Program-made: the position numbers and the translations under genes
The notes under the pieces: generated by a model
The model's database searches: none
What the model saw: only the letters and a program-made list of their open reading frames with translations
What the model was told of the DNA's origin: nothing
DNA from: Rhodovulum sulfidophilum DSM 1374
GTDB lineage: Bacteria; Pseudomonadota; Alphaproteobacteria; Rhodobacterales; Rhodobacteraceae
Direction of reading: 5' to 3'
Assembly (NCBI RefSeq): GCF_001633165.1
Contig: NZ_CP015418.1
Location: forward strand, 4,030,001-4,094,000
Length of the DNA stretch: 64,000 nucleotides
Shown here: piece after piece, positions 48,369 to 56,870 of the stretch
Layout: each line of letters starts with the position of its first letter
How positions within the stretch are numbered: position 1 is the first letter of the stretch

Positions 48369-48527
48369 CTATTTGGTCAGGATCAGCTTGCCCGAGCGGG
48401 TGATCCGCAGCGTATAGGCCACGCCGTCGAGCACGATCACCGCGGTATTGCCGCCGCCGGTCAGGATGCGGGCATCGTGCTGGGTGGTCTCGCCAGTGCT
48501 GTGGCGGATGGTCTGGAGAAGGGTCAT
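48369..48527 (-). CDS. hemP: Hemin uptake protein HemP
   Basis: A 52-residue cytoplasmic protein with the diagnostic C-terminal core DARILTGGGNTAVIVLDGV followed by YTLRITRSGKLILTK. GGAGGG precedes the ATG. HemP/HmuP proteins act with heme-uptake operons, and iron limitation usually controls them; no heme transporter is adjacent here, so it is a stand-alone copy. Confidence 0.9.
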   Translation of the reverse strand: MTLLQTIRHSTGETTQHDARILTGGGNTAVIVLDGVAYTLRITRSGKLILTK

Positions 48528-49001
48528 TGCCAGACCCTCCGGGCTGCCGTCATCCCGGTCCTGCGCACGCTCGGTCGCTCCATCCTGTCCCTCCATTCGG
48601 TTGCGGTTTCTGCAGCAAGGCCCCTGCCCCGGCCCCACCGCGTTCGGGTGCGACCGCAGGACCGTCCCGGGATCCGGCAGGCATCGCCCCGGCTCCGGCC
48701 CTGACGGGTCGGAACGGGCTGGTATCTGGACAAAGGCAGTCTCATCGCGGGGTACTGTCTTGAGAGGCAGGGGACCGGGCAACAAGCTGGGGCCTGACAA
48801 GTGTCTGTTATATCGGTACGGTGGGCTACACCTCGTACCTGAGCGTTTCTATCAACTTTCAAGCCCGGAGAAAAGAGGGCAATGCACGGCCGCTCGGCCG
48901 CGCCCGCAGGGATCTTGCATCATGTGGAAGAAAACGCGCAGGCTTGGCGGCAAACCGCCTGTTTCCGGGTCAGACCCCGCCTGAGCGCAAGTTCTGCCGT
49001 G
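48528..49001. other. 474-bp non-coding region upstream of hemP
   Basis: No supported gene. An interrupted inverted repeat, GGTACG (48815-48820) and CGTACC (48834-48839) 13 bp apart, is the only notable structure and could be a regulatory site or transcript hairpin. I saw no recognisable Irr or RirA box. Confidence 0.4.
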
Positions 49002-49754
49002 TTACTCGGCGCCCGGACGCCGGGCCTGCAGCGCGGCATGCCCGAGCATGGCCAGATAGATCAGGTCGAGCGCCGTCAGCAGCAGCCAGATCCGGGTGAA
49101 CATCAGCCCCACCGCGACCACGGTGGCAAACATCATCAGCCCGACCAGCGCGCGCGGAATACGCATCGCCTTCGGCGAGAAGGTCCGCAGCCGCGAGATC
49201 ATCAGCACGCCGACAAAGCCCAGCCAGAACGCCACCAGATGCGGCACCGGCCGCAGATCGACGACGCCCGCCAGCGACACGAACAGCGGCAACAGACCCA
49301 GCATCGCGGCCGCGGGCGCGGGTACGCCGAGGAAATGGTGGCTGGTCTCGGCCGCGTTCTCGTCGCGCATCACGTTGAAGCGCGCCAGCCGCAGACAGCA
49401 GGCGGCGGCAAAGACCAGAACGAAGATCCAGCCGAAATTGTTCGAGGGTTCGAGAAAGAACCGATAGATCAGCAGCCCCGGCGCGACGCCGAAGCAGAGG
49501 AAATCCGACAGCGAATCGAGCTCTGCCCCGAAATTCGAGGTCGCATTGAGCCGCCGCGCCAGCAGCCCGTCGAGCCCGTCCATCAGCGCCGCCAGCAGCA
49601 AGAGCAGCGCCGCCCCGTCATAGCGCCCGTCCATCGAGAAACGGATCGAGGTCAGCCCGAGACACATCCCCGACAACGTCACCAGATTGGGCAGCAGCTG
49701 CAGGAACGGCACCTGGTCGCGGTGCTGCGGATCGCGGCGGATGAACTTCTTCAT
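49002..49754 (-). CDS. pssA: CDP-diacylglycerol-serine O-phosphatidyltransferase
   Basis: A 250-residue inner-membrane enzyme making phosphatidylserine from CDP-diacylglycerol and serine. The CDP-alcohol phosphotransferase motif is complete (DGLDGLLARR, then GAELDSLSD), and several membrane helices follow. The start MKKFIRRDPQHRDQVPFLQLLPN has GAGGGA upstream. It follows psd by 16 bp, so both steps of phosphatidylethanolamine synthesis are co-transcribed. Confidence 0.95.
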   Translation of the reverse strand: MKKFIRRDPQHRDQVPFLQLLPNLVTLSGMCLGLTSIRFSMDGRYDGAALLLLLAALMDGLDGLLARRLNATSNFGAELDSLSDFLCFGVAPGLLIYRFFLEPSNNFGWIFVLVFAAACCLRLARFNVMRDENAAETSHHFLGVPAPAAAMLGLLPLFVSLAGVVDLRPVPHLVAFWLGFVGVLMISRLRTFSPKAMRIPRALVGLMMFATVVAVGLMFTRIWLLLTALDLIYLAMLGHAALQARRPGAE

Positions 49755-49770
49755 CGTCTGTCCCTCGCGC

Positions 49771-50439
49771 TCAGGCCCCGAGATCGGCGATGACGGTCTC
49801 ACCCGCCACCATGGTCTGGCCGATCGCGACCAGCGGCTCGACCCCCTCGGGAAGATAGATATCGAGCCGCGAACCGAAACGGATCAGCCCGAAACGCTCG
49901 CCGGTGGCGAGGCTCTGGCCCTCGGCAGTCCAGCACAGGATGCGCCGCGCGACCAGCCCGGCGATCTGCACCACGCCATAGCGGCGCCCGTCGGCCAGCT
50001 CGACAGCAAGCCCGTTGCGCTCGTTGTCTTCCGAGGCCTTGTCGAGCGAGGCGTTCAGGAACTTGCCGGGCCGGTAGGCGACCGCCGTCACCCGGCCCGC
50101 CGCGGGCAGCCGGTTCACATGGCAGTTGAAGACCGACATGAAGACCGAGACCCGCGTCATCGGCGCATCGCCCAGGCCCAGCTCGGCCGGCGGCACGGCG
50201 GGCTCCAGCAGCGACACGATGCCGTCGGCGGGCGAGACCATCAGCCCGGGCCGGGCCGGCGTCACCCGCTCGGGGTCGCGGAAGAAATAGTAGACCCAGA
50301 CCGTCAGGCCGAGCCCGATCCAGCCCAGGGGGGGCCAGATCAGGAAGAAAAGAACGGTCAGCCCCGCAGCGATGGCGACGAAACGGCGCCCCTCGGGATG
50401 CATCGGCTTGACGAAGGTGGACAGCATCGAAACGGACAT
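49771..50439 (-). CDS. psd: Phosphatidylserine decarboxylase proenzyme
   Basis: A 222-residue short-form decarboxylase. An N-terminal membrane segment (about 20-50) and [32 protein letters not shown] and [12 protein letters not shown] are visible. The GS pair in the last motif is the self-cleavage site that creates the pyruvoyl group. It acts on the product of PssA, encoded next. The ATG at 50439 is preferred over one 57 bases upstream. Confidence 0.95.
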   Translation of the reverse strand: MSVSMLSTFVKPMHPEGRRFVAIAAGLTVLFFLIWPPLGWIGLGLTVWVYYFFRDPERVTPARPGLMVSPADGIVSLLEPAVPPAELGLGDAPMTRVSVFMSVFNCHVNRLPAAGRVTAVAYRPGKFLNASLDKASEDNERNGLAVELADGRRYGVVQIAGLVARRILCWTAEGQSLATGERFGLIRFGSRLDIYLPEGVEPLVAIGQTMVAGETVIADLGA

Positions 50440-50514
50440 GGGCCCTGCCGGATTGAGTGGTTTTCCCGTGAATAGTCCTTTGCGCGGACGATGCAAACCG
50501 CAGATCGGCGCGGG

Positions 50515-50961
50515 TCAGGCCGTCTCGGTCGCGAGCCGCCTCAGGAAGGACTTCAGCAATGCGCGCTCTTCGTCGGTGAAGCGCGCCTCGATATCGGCAC
50601 CATAGGCGCGCGCCCTTGCTGACAGGCGCGCCAGCGCCGCATGCCCCTCGGGCGTCAAGGACAGGATCTCCGCGCGCCGGTCGTCGGCATCCGGGCTGCG
50701 ATGCAGAAAGCGCTTTTCTTCCAGCGCCCGCACCGCGCGCGAGATCTTGGCCTTGTGGGTCATCGACAACCGCCCGATCTCGGAGGCCGACATCTCGCCA
50801 TAGCGCCCCAGATGCACCATGACCCGCCATTCGGTCCGCAGCATCCCGTATTCCGCCCGGTAGATCGCGTGAAAGCCCGCGCTGGTTTCCTGGGCGGCCT
50901 GGTTGAGCAGATAGGGCAGGAACTCGCCAAGATCGAAATCGGGGTCGGGATCGGAGATCAT
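50515..50961 (-). CDS. MarR family transcriptional regulator
   Basis: A 148-residue winged-helix regulator: GMLRTEWRVMVHLGRYGEMSASEIGRLSMTHKAKISRAV is the DNA-recognition helix region, and FLHRSPDADDRRAEILSLTPEG the wing. It sits 75 bp upstream of psd on the same strand and may regulate itself and the phospholipid genes; the ligand is unknown. The ribosome-binding site is weak. Confidence 0.88.
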   Translation of the reverse strand: MISDPDPDFDLGEFLPYLLNQAAQETSAGFHAIYRAEYGMLRTEWRVMVHLGRYGEMSASEIGRLSMTHKAKISRAVRALEEKRFLHRSPDADDRRAEILSLTPEGHAALARLSARARAYGADIEARFTDEERALLKSFLRRLATETA

Positions 50962-51399
50962 CTTATCGTCTCGCAGCGCGCATGGGCCGAAAATGCAGGA
51001 TCTTGCGGGGCAAGTAAACCGGCGCGGCGGGCCTATCCGCATCGGCCGGCGAGCGCTCGAAACGCGACCGGAACCGGCCTCTGCATATGGGCATCTCCGA
51101 CAGACACCTGCTGATCGGCGGCCCTCGCGATCCACTGGGCCATCCACTGGCCGCGTGCTTTGCCGGTCCTGTGGCGGAACGCTCTCCAGAACAAAGAACT
51201 GGATTTCCGAAGCATCAAAGACCGGCCGACGAAGTTCCCGGCGCGGGGACGATCCGCGCGCCGCTCGAATGCCACGCTGGATTTCAAGCATTTCAGACCA
51301 TTTCCGGAACGCCCCGTCGGCAGCCCAGATAATTCCAGAAGCGACCGGGCGCACGGTCGGAGACCGGCTCGGCTGGAGGCGGTTCTGCGGCCCCCGGCC

Positions 51400-51780
51400 A
51401 GCGCAACCCGGACCGCGGGAATGGGCCAGAGAACGCCATCAAGGCGGGCGGGACCACACCGGAAATCTGGACAATCGCGCTGGCGAACATGGCGCGGAAG
51501 AACATGAATGCACGATGGACGGTCGGATATTCCAAAGCGAAAAGCCACGCGGATGGCAGCAAACCGGTCAACCGCACGCTCCCGACCTTCGGCGACACCA
51601 GCCACATTTCCATTGCCCCGCAGAGCGCCATCACCCGCCGCCAGATCATCGCCGACCCGGCCCGACATGATGACACCCGCCTGCGCGAGGGCGCCGGTTC
51701 AAAGGACCAGAACGGCACGCAAGGCCCGGGCCGATCCCGCTTAGCCCGCAGCGGAAAATGCGGCCGCCCTCCGAGACCTT
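51400..51780 (+). pseudogene. IS5-family transposase relic
   Basis: An open stretch from about 51,400 reads in order NAIKAGGTTPEIW, NMNARWTVGYSKAKSHADGS, IPHISI-like PTFGDTSHISIAPQSAI, and DPARHDDTRLREG. These follow the IS5-type DDE transposase pattern (DARWTVKFSKAK.., AIPAFGYKSHISI, ..DG..LR). After a frame change RADPA-PAAENAA corresponds to WADTAYRSAENEA. Neither end nor a start codon is intact. It lies between the MarR gene and tRNA-Cys, outside the prophage. Confidence 0.6.
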
Positions 51781-51988
51781 ACACCGGGGCAGTTATCGGA
51801 GGCGTCCGGTTGGCAGGCCAGGGCGGCGACGGGACGCGAGGTCCGTCGAGTACCACGACGTCGGGCCGAATACCCGAAAGTACCCTCCTCGTATCACCGC
51901 AAAGTGCCCAGGTACGGGCCTGCCCCAAACGCGAATCTTGAGACTTGTGTTGGGAGTTTCCGAATGCTAGACGCTAGGCCGCTGATTT

Positions 51989-52062
51989 GGCGAGTTGGCG
52001 GAGTGGTTACGCAGCGGATTGCAAATCCGTGTACAGGAGTTCGATTCTCCTACTCGCCTCCA
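51989..52062 (+). tRNA. tRNA-Cys (GCA)
   Basis: A 74-nt cloverleaf with acceptor stem GGCGAGT (51989-51995) pairing ACTCGCC (52052-52058), anticodon GCA at 52021-52023 in a CGGATT/AATCCG stem-loop, a T-loop TTCGATT, discriminator T and encoded CCA. The phage integrase gene begins its 3' end 62 bp away, so the tRNA 3' part is the probable integration site. Confidence 0.97.
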
Positions 52063-52124
52063 TTTACTTTCAAGTACTTAGCGGGTCTCCGCGCTCCTGC
52101 GCGAAGCGGTGTCTAAGCAAGCGT

Positions 52125-53174
52125 CTAAACATTCCGTTTTTGTTCTGTTCGCCTTTTCGTGGCAAGGCCCTCGCCCGTTGAGGGCTTCTTCCGGCGAGCC
52201 TGGGCCTCTATGGCGCGCACGCGCTGCCGGATCTGCTGCGTGTAGTGCGCGACCATCTTGGGGCTTTGACCCGTGACCGCGGCCACCAGCTCGTCAGTGC
52301 ATCCAGCCTCGACCAGTTCGCACGCGGCATTGTACCGCCAACTGTGGATGTCGAAGTCCAGCGCCCCGATATCTTCCCGGATCTTGCGAATGGCCTGCGA
52401 TGCTCCGCGATAGGACCAGCGGCTGGTTCCGCTTTGGTTCGTCAGCATGAACAGCGACCGGCGCGGCGCCCTGTCCAGCGCCTCCTGAAGCGAAGGCACA
52501 ATAGGCACCCAAAGCCGCTTGCCGGTCTTGTTCTGTTTGACCGTGATGCCCCCATCCTGGATATCGCCCCATTGCATTTCCAGCACATCGCCGATGCGCT
52601 GGCCGGTTCCGAGGCACAGCTCCATCAGCAGGCGCTCGCGCGCCCCCAGCGGCACGGCAGCACGAAAAGCGTCGATCAGGCTTTGCGGCCATGGCAGGCG
52701 CGGATCCGCATCCGCCTTCAGCAACGACACCCCCTTGGCTGGGTTATCGGTGCGCCAGCCAAGATCGATGCTATGCTCCATCAGAATGCGGATCACCTTC
52801 ACCGCGTAGTTCGCGAAATAGGGTTTCCCTGCGTTCTCATCGCGCAGGCGTATCACATCCCGACGCCGGAGGTTTGCCGGGTTCAGCGGGCCGAACCGTT
52901 CGTCGATGAACGCCGTGAACTTGTCATAGTCCAGCGCCGTGCGGGGCTTCAGGTTCCGGTAACGCGGCGACTGGTGGTAACTGCGGATAAGAGCGGAAAA
53001 GTTCCTGCGCAGAACCTTGGCCTGCCCCTCTCCTTTCAGGATAGCAGCGTATTCGGCCCAGAACTCCGGGCTGCCGAAGTCCGACCCGATCTTTTGCGAC
53101 GGCCACCCACGGCGCTGAAAATACAGACCATTTCGCTGCCGGTACACATATTTAGGAAGCTCTCGCTTCGTCAT
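52125..53174 (-). CDS. int: Phage tyrosine-recombinase integrase
   Basis: A 349-residue site-specific recombinase. The catalytic residues are R193 (LGTGQRIGDVL), H277 and R280 (HSWRYNAA) and nucleophile Y311 (MVAHYTQQI), with a lysine in the beta-hairpin near 216. The N-terminal half (MTKRELPKYVYRQRNGLYFQ) holds the arm- and core-binding domains. Its 3' end points at tRNA-Cys, the usual arrangement for tRNA integration. The preferred ATG lies inside the end of the preceding small gene. Confidence 0.92.
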   Translation of the reverse strand: MTKRELPKYVYRQRNGLYFQRRGWPSQKIGSDFGSPEFWAEYAAILKGEGQAKVLRRNFSALIRSYHQSPRYRNLKPRTALDYDKFTAFIDERFGPLNPANLRRRDVIRLRDENAGKPYFANYAVKVIRILMEHSIDLGWRTDNPAKGVSLLKADADPRLPWPQSLIDAFRAAVPLGARERLLMELCLGTGQRIGDVLEMQWGDIQDGGITVKQNKTGKRLWVPIVPSLQEALDRAPRRSLFMLTNQSGTSRWSYRGASQAIRKIREDIGALDFDIHSWRYNAACELVEAGCTDELVAAVTGQSPKMVAHYTQQIRQRVRAIEAQARRKKPSTGEGLATKRRTEQKRNV

Positions 53175-53328
53175 ACCGCATATCCACCCTATCGAACTCG
53201 GAAAGGACTTCCTGCTCCGTTTCAAGCTCGAACTCGATTCGTCTTCCCTCGATCACCACCCGTTTGACAACCCGCCCTTCGGCCTCAAGGGCCCTCAGGT
53301 AGTTCAGGGCCCGCTTCTCAGCCGTCAT
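53152..53328 (-). CDS. Small phage protein upstream of integrase
   Basis: A 58-residue acidic/basic protein, MTAEKRALNYLRALEAEGR then VVIEGRRIEFELETEQEVL. GGGAGGAC precedes the ATG. It overlaps the integrase start by 23 bp. An excisionase or recombination-directionality role is suggested only by position. Confidence 0.6.
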   Translation of the reverse strand: MTAEKRALNYLRALEAEGRVVKRVVIEGRRIEFELETEQEVLSEFDRVDMRYDEARAS

Positions 53329-53437
53329 GGCGTCCTCCCGGCTCGGCTCGTACTGCCGCGACGGCCCCAATGTCGCAGTATCCACGCTGCGCTGGCATGT
53401 GCAGATCGAGGGGCGGTAGCTGGTGGATGTCAGACAT
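53318..53437 (-). CDS. Very small phage ORF
   Basis: A 39-codon frame, MSDIHQLPPLDLHMPAQRGY onward, with AGGAAGGA about eight bases before the ATG. It overlaps both neighbours by a few bases, in keeping with the phage's tiling of genes. No family recognised. Confidence 0.4.
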   Translation of the reverse strand: MSDIHQLPPLDLHMPAQRGYCDIGAVAAVRAEPGGRHDG

Positions 53438-53951
53438 CGGGTTTTCCTTCCTTCATGGCGCAATCGACCAACTCGGCGATGGCGTCGCGGAAAGCCTTGT
53501 CGGCGGGGTCTTCGACCGGCTTCGGAAAGGCGTCCGAGGCCCGGCAGATACCGCCGCCGCATCCCTGCCCCTCGGTCACCAGCTCGCCGCAGGCGGGGCA
53601 GATCCGGGGCTCGGCTGGCGGTTGCCCGGCCTCCGGATCGCCCAGCAGAAGCCGCTCCGCGCGGCGCGGATCGTTGGCCAGGCGCAGCCGCCAGCAGAGC
53701 TTGACGGCGGCCATCACGCCCGCGCGGTAGCGCAGATCCTCGCCGAGCTCGGCCTCGATCCGGTCGAGCCCCCAGCGCAGCGCGCGCTCGATGTCCGGCG
53801 CCCAGCTGCCGCCCAGCAACGCGCTGCGGATCAGGTCGCGGCCGAAGAGCCGGATCACGTCCTTGCAGTCATCGCGGATGATCAGCCGGGCCTCGGCCGG
53901 GGTGACCTCGGCATTGAACCGGCCTAAGCTGCGGATGAAGGTCTCAGCCAT
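53430..53951 (-). CDS. Phage hypothetical protein with zinc-ribbon-like motif
   Basis: A 173-residue protein. The N-terminal two thirds are helical (AEVTPAEARLIIRDDCKDVIR), and CPACGELVTEGQGCGGGIC near residue 130 resembles a zinc-binding knuckle. The start MAETFIRSLGRF has GAGG upstream; the gene overlaps the next upstream gene by eight bases. Function unknown. Confidence 0.6.
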   Translation of the reverse strand: MAETFIRSLGRFNAEVTPAEARLIIRDDCKDVIRLFGRDLIRSALLGGSWAPDIERALRWGLDRIEAELGEDLRYRAGVMAAVKLCWRLRLANDPRRAERLLLGDPEAGQPPAEPRICPACGELVTEGQGCGGGICRASDAFPKPVEDPADKAFRDAIAELVDCAMKEGKPDV

Positions 53952-54378
53952 CGCTTCGATCCTCATGGTGACTGGCGATATCAATGGCCCGGTCGAGATC
54001 CTCCTGGTTCAAGGCGATGTTTTCAGGCGTTTTGCCCGCGAAGACGCCCCCGGCATGGATCGTTTCCAGATCGCGGCTGCGCAGCCACCGATACCGCCTT
54101 GCGCCCTCCCGCAGTTGGTCGACCTCGGCGCGGAGCCGGTCGCATTCGGCCTCGGCGGCTTCGGCCCGGGCGCGCAGCGCAGTCAGCATTTCCAGGCAAT
54201 AGCGATCCGCACTGTCGACGATGTCGTCGTCGACATAGCGGTGAAACGCGCAATCGCGTTCGCTGTCGCCCTCAAATCGCGGGATGGTCGCATGCACCGA
54301 AAAGACGTGCCTGCCATCTGCATCATCCGGATCGGATTGGGCGGCCCAGATTTCGCGGGGCCATTGGGTCTCGGCCAT
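53944..54378 (-). CDS. Phage hypothetical protein with coiled coil
   Basis: A 144-residue protein beginning MAETQWPREIWAAQSD, with an alanine/glutamate-rich coiled coil (about 60-95) and a conserved RRYRWLRSRD motif frequent in phage early proteins. AAAGGAGG precedes the ATG, which overlaps the upstream methyltransferase-like stop (TGATG). Confidence 0.65.
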   Translation of the reverse strand: MAETQWPREIWAAQSDPDDADGRHVFSVHATIPRFEGDSERDCAFHRYVDDDIVDSADRYCLEMLTALRARAEAAEAECDRLRAEVDQLREGARRYRWLRSRDLETIHAGGVFAGKTPENIALNQEDLDRAIDIASHHEDRSDG

Positions 54379-55091
54379 CACGCGGCCTCCTTTCCTGCTT
54401 GCCCGCCCCATTGGTCCGCCGCAGCAGCGGCGAGACCCTCGAAGGTGCGGGATCTGATCTTCCAGCGGTCGGGTCCGGGCGGGGCCCGGTGGACCGCGCT
54501 CCAGCGCTTGTGCGCCTCGGTGCCGGGCGCGGGCGGGGTCAGCCGGTTGGTGGCGCTCAGCGGCGCGAGCCCGCGCAGATAGAGCCCGGTCGCCTTGAAG
54601 ACCGGCTCGCCGAACCACCAGGGCTGGACGATCTGCGGCTTCGGCAGATCGGCCGGCAGCCGCGCGCGCCCGTGCCGGTGCATCACCGGGTTCTCGACCG
54701 CCACACGCGGGATCGGGGCGCGCCAGCAGGCCGAGAACAACGCGGCGCCCTCGTCGAGCAACCGCCACATGATCGCGCGGCGGGTGTCCTCGGGCAGGTC
54801 CGGCCAGGCGGCGCGTTCGTCCGGGTGCGCCTCGGCCGGGGCGTTGGTCGGCGGCACATGCAGCCAGCGCACGCCCGAATTGCAGAGCCGGGTGCAGGGC
54901 GGATGCATTACCGCGAGCAGATCCCAGCCGAGGTGAAGCACCTCGCGGATATCGCAGATCATGTGCCGGTTGGTGGCATCCTCGGCCGGAAGCAGGTCGC
55001 AGGACCAGACATCGTGCCCGCGCGCGGCGAAGGCCCGGCGCATCACGCCCGAGGTCTCGCAGCCGATCAGGATGCGGAGGAGAGATGTCAT
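54378..55091 (-). CDS. Phage DNA methyltransferase-like protein (cytosine-type PPC motif)
   Basis: A 237-residue protein starting MTSLLRILIGCETSGVMRRAF, with VWSCDLLPA and the catalytic-type HPPCTRLCNSG (P64-P65-C66), then VENPVMHRHG and PWWFGEPVFKATGLYLRGL. The order of SAM-binding start, PPC and ENP motifs mirrors C5-cytosine methyltransferases in a compact form that I recall from phage genomes. Activity is not assured. It overlaps the adenine methyltransferase gene by four bases. Confidence 0.7.
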   Translation of the reverse strand: MTSLLRILIGCETSGVMRRAFAARGHDVWSCDLLPAEDATNRHMICDIREVLHLGWDLLAVMHPPCTRLCNSGVRWLHVPPTNAPAEAHPDERAAWPDLPEDTRRAIMWRLLDEGAALFSACWRAPIPRVAVENPVMHRHGRARLPADLPKPQIVQPWWFGEPVFKATGLYLRGLAPLSATNRLTPPAPGTEAHKRWSAVHRAPPGPDRWKIRSRTFEGLAAAAADQWGGQAGKEAA

Positions 55092-55933
55092 TTCAGCCCT
55101 CCGAAGAGCGGCAGTGCGGGATCGAAGTTCATCCACAAAACCTCGGTCCTCGGCCGTGCGCCGTCAGCAAAAGCCGACCGCTCGATCCGGTGCCAGTCCG
55201 CAAGCGCACGGTCGTAGCGGGGCGAGGCATAGCCCGACAGGACCACCGCGCCCTGCAGTGCGCCAAGCATCGCCAGCAGGTCGTCATGGTCGGTTTCGGA
55301 CATTTCGTGGGTGTAGTCGGCCCCGGCATCGCGGGTTTCGGGCAGATAGGGCGGATCGAGATAGAAGAGCGTCGACGGCCCGTCCTGCGCCGCGATCACG
55401 TCTAGCGCCGGCCGGCGTTCGATCACGACGCCACGGAGCCGCTCAGCCACCTCGCGCAGAACCGGCGGAAAGCATCGCCAGTTTTCCGGTGGGGTCGTTC
55501 CCGTGCGCAGACCGCGGGCGCGAAATCCGGTTTTCTGGTGCCCGCCGCGACCGCAAGCCCCGGCGTTGGAAAAGCCCATATGCGAACGCAGGAGCAGCCG
55601 CAGGCTGAGATCGATCTCGTCTTTCGGGCCCTGAGACAAATCCTGTGCGGCGTCGAACTCGGCGCGGGCGAAAGGCATCAATTCGACCCGGCGGATCAAC
55701 TCGTCGGGGGCATCGCGCAGGACGCGGAACAAGGCGACCACTGCGCCGTCGAGATCATTGTAGACATCGAGTTTGGCGCGCGGCTTGCGCAGCAGTACCG
55801 AAGCACCGCCTCCGAAGGGCTCGACATAGCACTCATGCGGGGGGAATTGGGCGACGATCCATGGCGCGATGCGCCATTTGCCGCCATGCCAGCGCAGCAA
55901 GGGGCGTGAGACGCTCATATCCATGATGCTCAT
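55088..55933 (-). CDS. Phage Dam-type N6-adenine DNA methyltransferase (D12 class)
   Basis: A 281-residue methyltransferase with LLRWHGGKWRIAPWI near the start (SAM motif), YVEPFGGGASVLL, and the catalytic DPPY at 193-196. This is the D12 (Dam/DpnM) class that methylates adenine. Such phage enzymes can mimic host methylation or protect against restriction. The gene is coupled to the next methyltransferase-like gene (ATGA overlap). Confidence 0.88.
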   Translation of the reverse strand: MSIMDMSVSRPLLRWHGGKWRIAPWIVAQFPPHECYVEPFGGGASVLLRKPRAKLDVYNDLDGAVVALFRVLRDAPDELIRRVELMPFARAEFDAAQDLSQGPKDEIDLSLRLLLRSHMGFSNAGACGRGGHQKTGFRARGLRTGTTPPENWRCFPPVLREVAERLRGVVIERRPALDVIAAQDGPSTLFYLDPPYLPETRDAGADYTHEMSETDHDDLLAMLGALQGAVVLSGYASPRYDRALADWHRIERSAFADGARPRTEVLWMNFDPALPLFGGLK

Positions 55934-56157
55934 GCGGCACCCCCTGCCCGGGCCTGCGCGGCCAGGGCGCCGAGGGTGACGGCACGGCCCTGCAGCCGCT
56001 CGGCCCGGGCGAAGGCGGCGCGGGCGAGCAGCGGCTTGCCGTCCCGCACGCTTGATTTCGCGGCGACGCGGGCGGTATTGGCTTGCGCGCGGGCGGCGGC
56101 AGCCTCGGCGGCAAGCCGGTCGGCGATCTGCGGGGCAATGGCGAGGATCGCGGCCAT
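55930..56157 (-). CDS. Small alanine-rich phage protein
   Basis: A 75-residue helical protein, MAAILAIAPQIADRLAAEAA with repeated AxAR segments. Its stop overlaps the methyltransferase start (ATGA) and its start overlaps the upstream stop (TGATG). Function unknown. Confidence 0.5.
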   Translation of the reverse strand: MAAILAIAPQIADRLAAEAAAARAQANTARVAAKSSVRDGKPLLARAAFARAERLQGRAVTLGALAAQARAGGAA

Positions 56158-56309
56158 CAGAGGCTGGCCTTCGCGATCCGGGCCAGCATGAGCCCGCCCC
56201 CGGCCGAGCCGATGAAGGCAAGGCCGATGAACAGGCCAAGCAGCGCATCGCGCCAGGTGCCGAAGCCGTAAGTTGCAGGAAGGTCTGGGATTTTGGGGAT
56301 GCGGGGCAT
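56157..56309 (-). CDS. Small phage membrane protein
   Basis: A 50-residue protein with a short leader MPRIPKIPDLPATYGFG and one membrane helix (LLGLFIGLAFIGSAGGGLML). It could be a holin-like or superinfection-related membrane peptide; no family recognised. Confidence 0.5.
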   Translation of the reverse strand: MPRIPKIPDLPATYGFGTWRDALLGLFIGLAFIGSAGGGLMLARIAKASL

Positions 56310-56366
56310 GGTGTCCTCCGGGTCTGGGCATGGGATGCCCGCCCGCGCGGGGCGGGGCACCGATGC

Positions 56367-56648
56367 TCAGGTGTCGGAGCTTTCGCCGCCCTCGCCCTCG
56401 CCTTCGCCGGAACCTTCGCCATCGTCGGACGCGGCGGGGTCACGGTCATTGCCGGTGGGGGCGGTGTAATAGACGCAGCCCGGCGCGTTGCTGCGCTGGA
56501 AGGCATTGGTGCCATTGATCGGCGCGAAGCAATCCGGGGCGGAGGCAGGCGACACGGCGGTCGCCTGATCTTCCGTGGTGTCGGTCGCGGCAAGCGCGGG
56601 TGCGGCCAGCAGGGCCAGTGCGCTGGCGGTGGTCAGGATGGTCTTCAT
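56367..56648 (-). CDS. Secreted acidic small phage protein
   Basis: A 93-residue protein with a clear signal peptide (MKTILTTASALALLAAPALA), two cysteines (DCFAPINGTNAFQ; GCVYYTAP) and a very acidic Gly/Glu/Ser tail. GGAGGAC precedes the ATG. Lysogen-expressed exported proteins of this sort sometimes alter the cell surface; the role here is unknown. Confidence 0.6.
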   Translation of the reverse strand: MKTILTTASALALLAAPALAATDTTEDQATAVSPASAPDCFAPINGTNAFQRSNAPGCVYYTAPTGNDRDPAASDDGEGSGEGEGEGGESSDT

Positions 56649-56689
56649 GGAGTCCTCCATCGTGGGCTTCGATGGGGTATCTCTAGATG

Positions 56690-56705
56690 GGGAAAATAAT
56701 CCCCG
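56690..56705. promoter_or_regulatory. Phage operator-like palindrome, distal
   Basis: GGGGAAAATAATCCCC, with further GGGGAT and ATGGGGTA half-sites within 25 bp on either side. Same GGGG-N8-CCCC pattern as the sites around the repressor start, here in the promoter region of the secreted-protein gene. Confidence 0.5.
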
Positions 56706-56870
56706 TCAACCAAAAAGGGGATAAAAGTACCTGTTGGCTCTTCGCGGCATCACTCATGCAGAATCAGCCGCGCTGCTGGCGGCCACCAGAAGCAAACGCT
56801 CCCTTCGTATCGACTGACTGGATATCTGGCTGGCAGCTAGCGGTGGGCTAGTGCCCGCGTGATGGGCGTC

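Noticed and set aside
48922..48984. 20-codon frame MWKKTRRLGGKPPVSGSDPA between pssA and hemP
   Set aside because: No ribosome-binding site and no supporting context.
51033..51668. 211-codon minus-strand frame between MarR and tRNA-Cys
   Set aside because: No ribosome-binding site or family motif; the opposite strand shows transposase fragments that explain the sequence better.
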